Shown one piece after another: positions 5,114 to 7,184 of a stretch of DNA of 7,184 bases. How positions within the stretch are numbered: position 1 is the stretch's first letter; each line of letters opens with the position of its first letter. The notes beneath the pieces were generated by a model, which was not told the DNA's origin, made no database searches, and saw only the letters and a program-made list of their open reading frames with translations. Both the position numbers and the translations under genes were made by a program. This stretch comes from Rhodospirillales bacterium (GTDB lineage: Bacteria > Pseudomonadota > Alphaproteobacteria > ATCC43930 > CGMCC-115725), in assembly GCA_015654725.1 (NCBI GenBank), contig JAATGI010000141.1:1-7184 (forward strand). Direction: 5' to 3'.

Positions 5114-6226
5114 ATGCGGCCGCCTTGCCTCGTCGTCGGCAGGCTCGCGCGGGATCGTCGGGGCGTCTTTGGCATCATTTTCGCCCTGTTGGCCCTGCCG
5201 CTCATCGCGGTGCTCGGCGTCGCGGTCGATTACGCTCGTCTGGTCCAATTCAAGACTCAATTGCAGGCCACCGTCGATTCCGCCGCGCTGTCCGGCGCGG
5301 CGGCCTATGTTACCGCCTCCGACGACAGCAGCGCGGTCACCGTGGCGACGAATTACATGACCGCGAATGAAGTGCTGCTACCGTCCTACATCGGCACCGT
5401 CACCAAGACGATCTCCGCCACCCAAGTCGCTTCGGGCGCCAACGAAGGCAATACGGTGACGGTGAGCGCGACGGGGCAGATCGGCACCACGTTTTTGCGT
5501 ATCTATTCGCCGACCATGACGGCCTCGGCGACCGCCGTCGCCGTCAATCCGCAAGTTTCGATCACCATCACCGCCAACAATTTCAGGGCGTCGGCCGGGG
5601 ACGGCAACACGCTCTGGTACTGGGAGGTGACGAGCGGCCAGACCACGACCGTTCCCAATCCCAACGACTTCGCGTCGGACCAGAAGCTCGCCTCCAACAC
5701 CACGACCGCGAATTCGACCGTGACAGTGAATGGGCTGACCTCGACCCAGCAGCTCGGCATCGCTTTGCAAAACGTCACCGGGGAAGTCGACGGGTATTAC
5801 GGCTGCACGCAATATCAGACCGCATCGGGATTGACGACCGAGGCCCAATGCTACAAGGCCACGCAGTGGTTTTTTTCGAACACCATGCCGCCTTCCGATA
5901 CGACGTATTATTACAGTCCGACGGGGCAGCCATACAACGCAACGGGTTATCAAGCGGTGACACAGAACTGTTCGGTGCAAACCGCGCTCACGGCGACGTT
6001 GCCGACATCGTTGAGTCCGCCGACGAGCGGCTCGTGCTTCTCTTCGTTGCCGACCGATTCGATCTTCAATTGCGGGCAGCTCAACGGCCAGTATTTGACC
6101 TATTACTGGAACGACATGGGCGGGTACACCGACGACAAGGATTATAACGACGCCGAAATCAGCATCTCCTGCGCCGGCGCGTCGGGCTCCGGAAACTCGG
6201 CCACCACCGTCTATCTGGCGCAATGA
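5114..6226 (+). CDS. TadG-like (Flp pilus-assembly-type) surface protein with unusual C-terminus
   Basis: A 370-residue protein. A short basic head (LARDRRG, 11-17) leads into one membrane helix (about 18-38). AVDYARLVQFKTQLQATVDSAALSGAAA (37-64) follows; this is the hallmark of TadG/TadE-like pilus assembly N-terminal domains, which sit in the inner membrane facing out. A beta-rich segment with SVT-type strands runs to about 145. The rest (146-370) is Thr/Ser/Asn/Tyr-rich and matches no domain I know for certain. It has six cysteines (231, 246, 286, 308, 320, 353) suggesting disulfides, and ends with WNDMGGYTDDKDYNDAEI (332-349), resembling the DxDYND motif of DUF4114-like domains. I chose ATG 5114 because it puts the basic head and helix at the N-terminus; GTG 5090 and TTG 5066 are in-frame alternatives. 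No other tad or flp gene is visible nearby, so it is an orphan within this window. It diverges from the two-component operon. Confidence 0.8.
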   Translation: MRPPCLVVGRLARDRRGVFGIIFALLALPLIAVLGVAVDYARLVQFKTQLQATVDSAALSGAAAYVTASDDSSAVTVATNYMTANEVLLPSYIGTVTKTISATQVASGANEGNTVTVSATGQIGTTFLRIYSPTMTASATAVAVNPQVSITITANNFRASAGDGNTLWYWEVTSGQTTTVPNPNDFASDQKLASNTTTANSTVTVNGLTSTQQLGIALQNVTGEVDGYYGCTQYQTASGLTTEAQCYKATQWFFSNTMPPSDTTYYYSPTGQPYNATGYQAVTQNCSVQTALTATLPTSLSPPTSGSCFSSLPTDSIFNCGQLNGQYLTYYWNDMGGYTDDKDYNDAEISISCAGASGSGNSATTVYLAQ

Positions 6227-6303
6227 AGCGCGCGACAAAACGGTGACGCATAGCGCCATTCCCGACGGAAGTACGGGGCACGCCGTCCAAGCGGGCCCGT
6301 GGC

Positions 6304-6729
6304 TCAATCCACCGCCGCGATGGCGTTGATCTCGATCAGGCAGCGCGGGTCGGTGGCGAGCGCCACGACTTGCACGGTCGTAGTTGCCGGCTTGGCGTCG
6401 CCGAAATAATCCGCCCAGACGCGGTTGAGCGAATCCTGATCCTTCAAGTCCGTGACGAAGCGCGTCGCGGAGACGATGTCGGCAAAGCCGACGCCGGCCG
6501 CATCGAGGCCGCGCTTGAGATTGTCGAGCGCCGCCCGCGTCTGGCCTGCCATGTCGCGCGGCATGGCGTCGAATTCGTCGGGACGATGCGGGTGATGATG
6601 ATAGACCGGCGCGGCGGTGACGCCGGCGAGAAACACCAGGCTGCCGCCGCTGACCTTGATCGCCGGCGCGTAAGGCATCCACATCTGCGGCGCATCGGGC
6701 CAATGGATGTGTCGGATCGTGGGCGGCAT
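6304..6729 (-). CDS. RidA/YjgF/UK114-family protein lacking the catalytic arginine
   Basis: A 141-residue protein of the Rid family, trimeric small proteins of which true RidA hydrolyses reactive enamine/imine intermediates. Family features: SLVFLAGVTA (30-39), QTRAALDNLKRGLDAAG (63-79), DIVSATRFVTDL (84-95), YFGDAKPATTTVQV (108-121) and the ending LIEINAIA (131-138). In E. coli RidA the active Arg is Arg105 in the segment PARSCVEV; here the aligned segment is PATTTVQV, so Thr replaces Arg. Glu120 appears to be kept as E133. This places it with the Rid subfamilies that lack deaminase activity. A His-rich insert, YHHHPHRPDEFD (43-54), replaces the usual short loop and might bind metal. Start ATG 6729 lies 6 bp after the YciI stop, with no strong ribosome site of its own, so coupled translation is likely. 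Cytosolic. Confidence 0.88.
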   Translation of the reverse strand: MPPTIRHIHWPDAPQMWMPYAPAIKVSGGSLVFLAGVTAAPVYHHHPHRPDEFDAMPRDMAGQTRAALDNLKRGLDAAGVGFADIVSATRFVTDLKDQDSLNRVWADYFGDAKPATTTVQVVALATDPRCLIEINAIAAVD

Positions 6730-6735
6730 CGCTGT

Positions 6736-7038
6736 TCACACCGGGTCGAGCGAGCCGAGACGCAGTTGCCAGGGCACGATCCGCGTAATCCGCAACAGAT
6801 CGTTGGCATGCCAGGAATCCCAGGCGAACCGGGCGCGGACCTCGTCGGCGTCGTTGGCGCGCACAATCAACAGCACATCGTCGGTGCCTTCGAGCGGCCC
6901 GCCCAGCACGACGAAGCCCTCGGCGTGAAGGCTGTCCAAATAGCCGGCATGGCCGTGCCAATCGAACTGCTCTTCCATCGCCAGCGCCGGTTTCCAGGCC
7001 GGTCCGTGCACGATCATGATGGCGAAGAGGCGGCTCAT
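6736..7038 (-). CDS. YciI-like (YCII-related domain) protein
   Basis: A 100-residue single-domain protein of the YCII/dimeric alpha-beta barrel type. It opens with MSRLFAIMIVHGP. The helix segment WHGHAGYLDSLHAEGFVVLGGPLEG (27-51) carries the conserved His (H30) followed by the Gly-Gly-Pro turn. DDVLLIVRANDADEVRARF is the second strand-helix unit, and PWQLRLG is the closing strand. Some YciI members have been linked to peroxidase, dehalogenase or isomerase-like chemistry; the substrate here is unknown. Start ATG 7038 is firm: GGAGG lies seven bases upstream, and its ATG overlaps the preceding gene's TGA as ATGA. An earlier in-frame start at 7095 would run deep into the upstream gene and is rejected. 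Middle gene of a three-gene minus-strand group. Confidence 0.87.
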   Translation of the reverse strand: MSRLFAIMIVHGPAWKPALAMEEQFDWHGHAGYLDSLHAEGFVVLGGPLEGTDDVLLIVRANDADEVRARFAWDSWHANDLLRITRIVPWQLRLGSLDPV

Positions 7039-7184
7039 CCTGTTTCCTCCGGCGGTTTGGCGTTGGGCGTCTTGGTCAGGTCCTTGGCCGGCCATTGCTC
7101 GGATGTCGCGGGCAGGGCGGTTTCCTTGCCGGTCAGGCGCTCGATCGCGATGGCATAGACCGTGATCATGTCGAGGCGCGGGAA
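7035..7184 (-). CDS. C-terminal fragment of an unidentified protein (5' end beyond right edge)
   Basis: An open minus-strand frame of 49 codons enters from the right edge, beginning FPRLDMITVYAIAIERLTG and ending in a Pro/Lys/Glu-rich tail, KPPEETG. Its TGA (7037-7035) overlaps the YciI ATG as ATGA, typical of operon neighbours, and the Shine-Dalgarno of YciI lies inside its last codons. The helix PRLDMITVYAIAIERL is vaguely like the end of ketopantoate-reductase-type (PanE/ApbA) enzymes, but this is only an impression and I assign no function. Confidence 0.65.
   Translation of the reverse strand, partial: FPRLDMITVYAIAIERLTGKETALPATSEQWPAKDLTKTPNAKPPEETG

Noticed and set aside
4968..5360. 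Plus-strand open frame crossing into the TadG-like gene
   Set aside because: It overlaps the TadG-like helix in another frame, is Arg/Ser/Pro-rich and has no ribosome site.
5378..6961. 527-codon minus-strand open frame
   Set aside because: It runs opposite the TadG-like gene and across the RidA and YciI genes in another frame. Its composition is Arg/Gly-rich with no domain, as expected of a shadow frame in GC-rich DNA.

Overview
The window is GC-rich, densely packed chromosomal DNA, most likely from an alphaproteobacterium. Three things point there: a PAS_5-type PAS protein, a DUF1491 protein (both families are concentrated in Alphaproteobacteria), and a TTAA-N7-TTAAC sequence that matches the consensus of the alphaproteobacterial cell-cycle regulator CtrA. 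No tRNA, rRNA, insertion sequence, phage gene or CRISPR array is visible, and the gene content looks like ordinary chromosome. The genus cannot be read from the sequence.

Layout, left to right. (1) Position 2-97 is the tail of an unidentified plus-strand gene. (2) A PAS_5 gene (175-672, +) has a near-perfect CtrA box in its leader. (3) A convergent minus-strand pair reads a VOC-family (glyoxalase/dioxygenase fold) protein and then a DUF1491 protein; stop and start overlap as TTGA. The pair is preceded by a TATAAT box and a good Shine-Dalgarno. (4) About 250 bp of apparently non-coding DNA follows. (5) A minus-strand block reads response regulator, histidine kinase, then a secreted or membrane Gly/Tyr-rich Tim44-domain protein. 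Regulator and kinase overlap; the Tim44 gene follows after a 118 bp gap. (6) Divergent from the regulator is a TadG-like surface protein (5114-6226, +). The 208 bp between them holds nested inverted repeats that could be an operator. (7) Convergent to the TadG-like gene is a tightly packed minus-strand group: an unidentified gene entering from the right edge, a YciI-like protein (ATGA overlap), and a RidA/YjgF-family protein (6 bp gap).

How they may work together (inference). The two-component system, the Tim44 protein and the TadG-like protein form one neighbourhood of envelope functions around a single divergent control region, so the regulator may control its own operon and the surface protein. 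The VOC/DUF1491 and YciI/RidA groups look like small housekeeping or metabolite-handling operons. The most notable points are the CtrA box, the orphan TadG-like protein with six ectodomain cysteines and a DxDYND motif, the nested repeats upstream of it, and the RidA homologue that lacks the catalytic arginine. I found no clear previously undescribed system. The divergent kinase/regulator/TadG locus is the best candidate for a second look.
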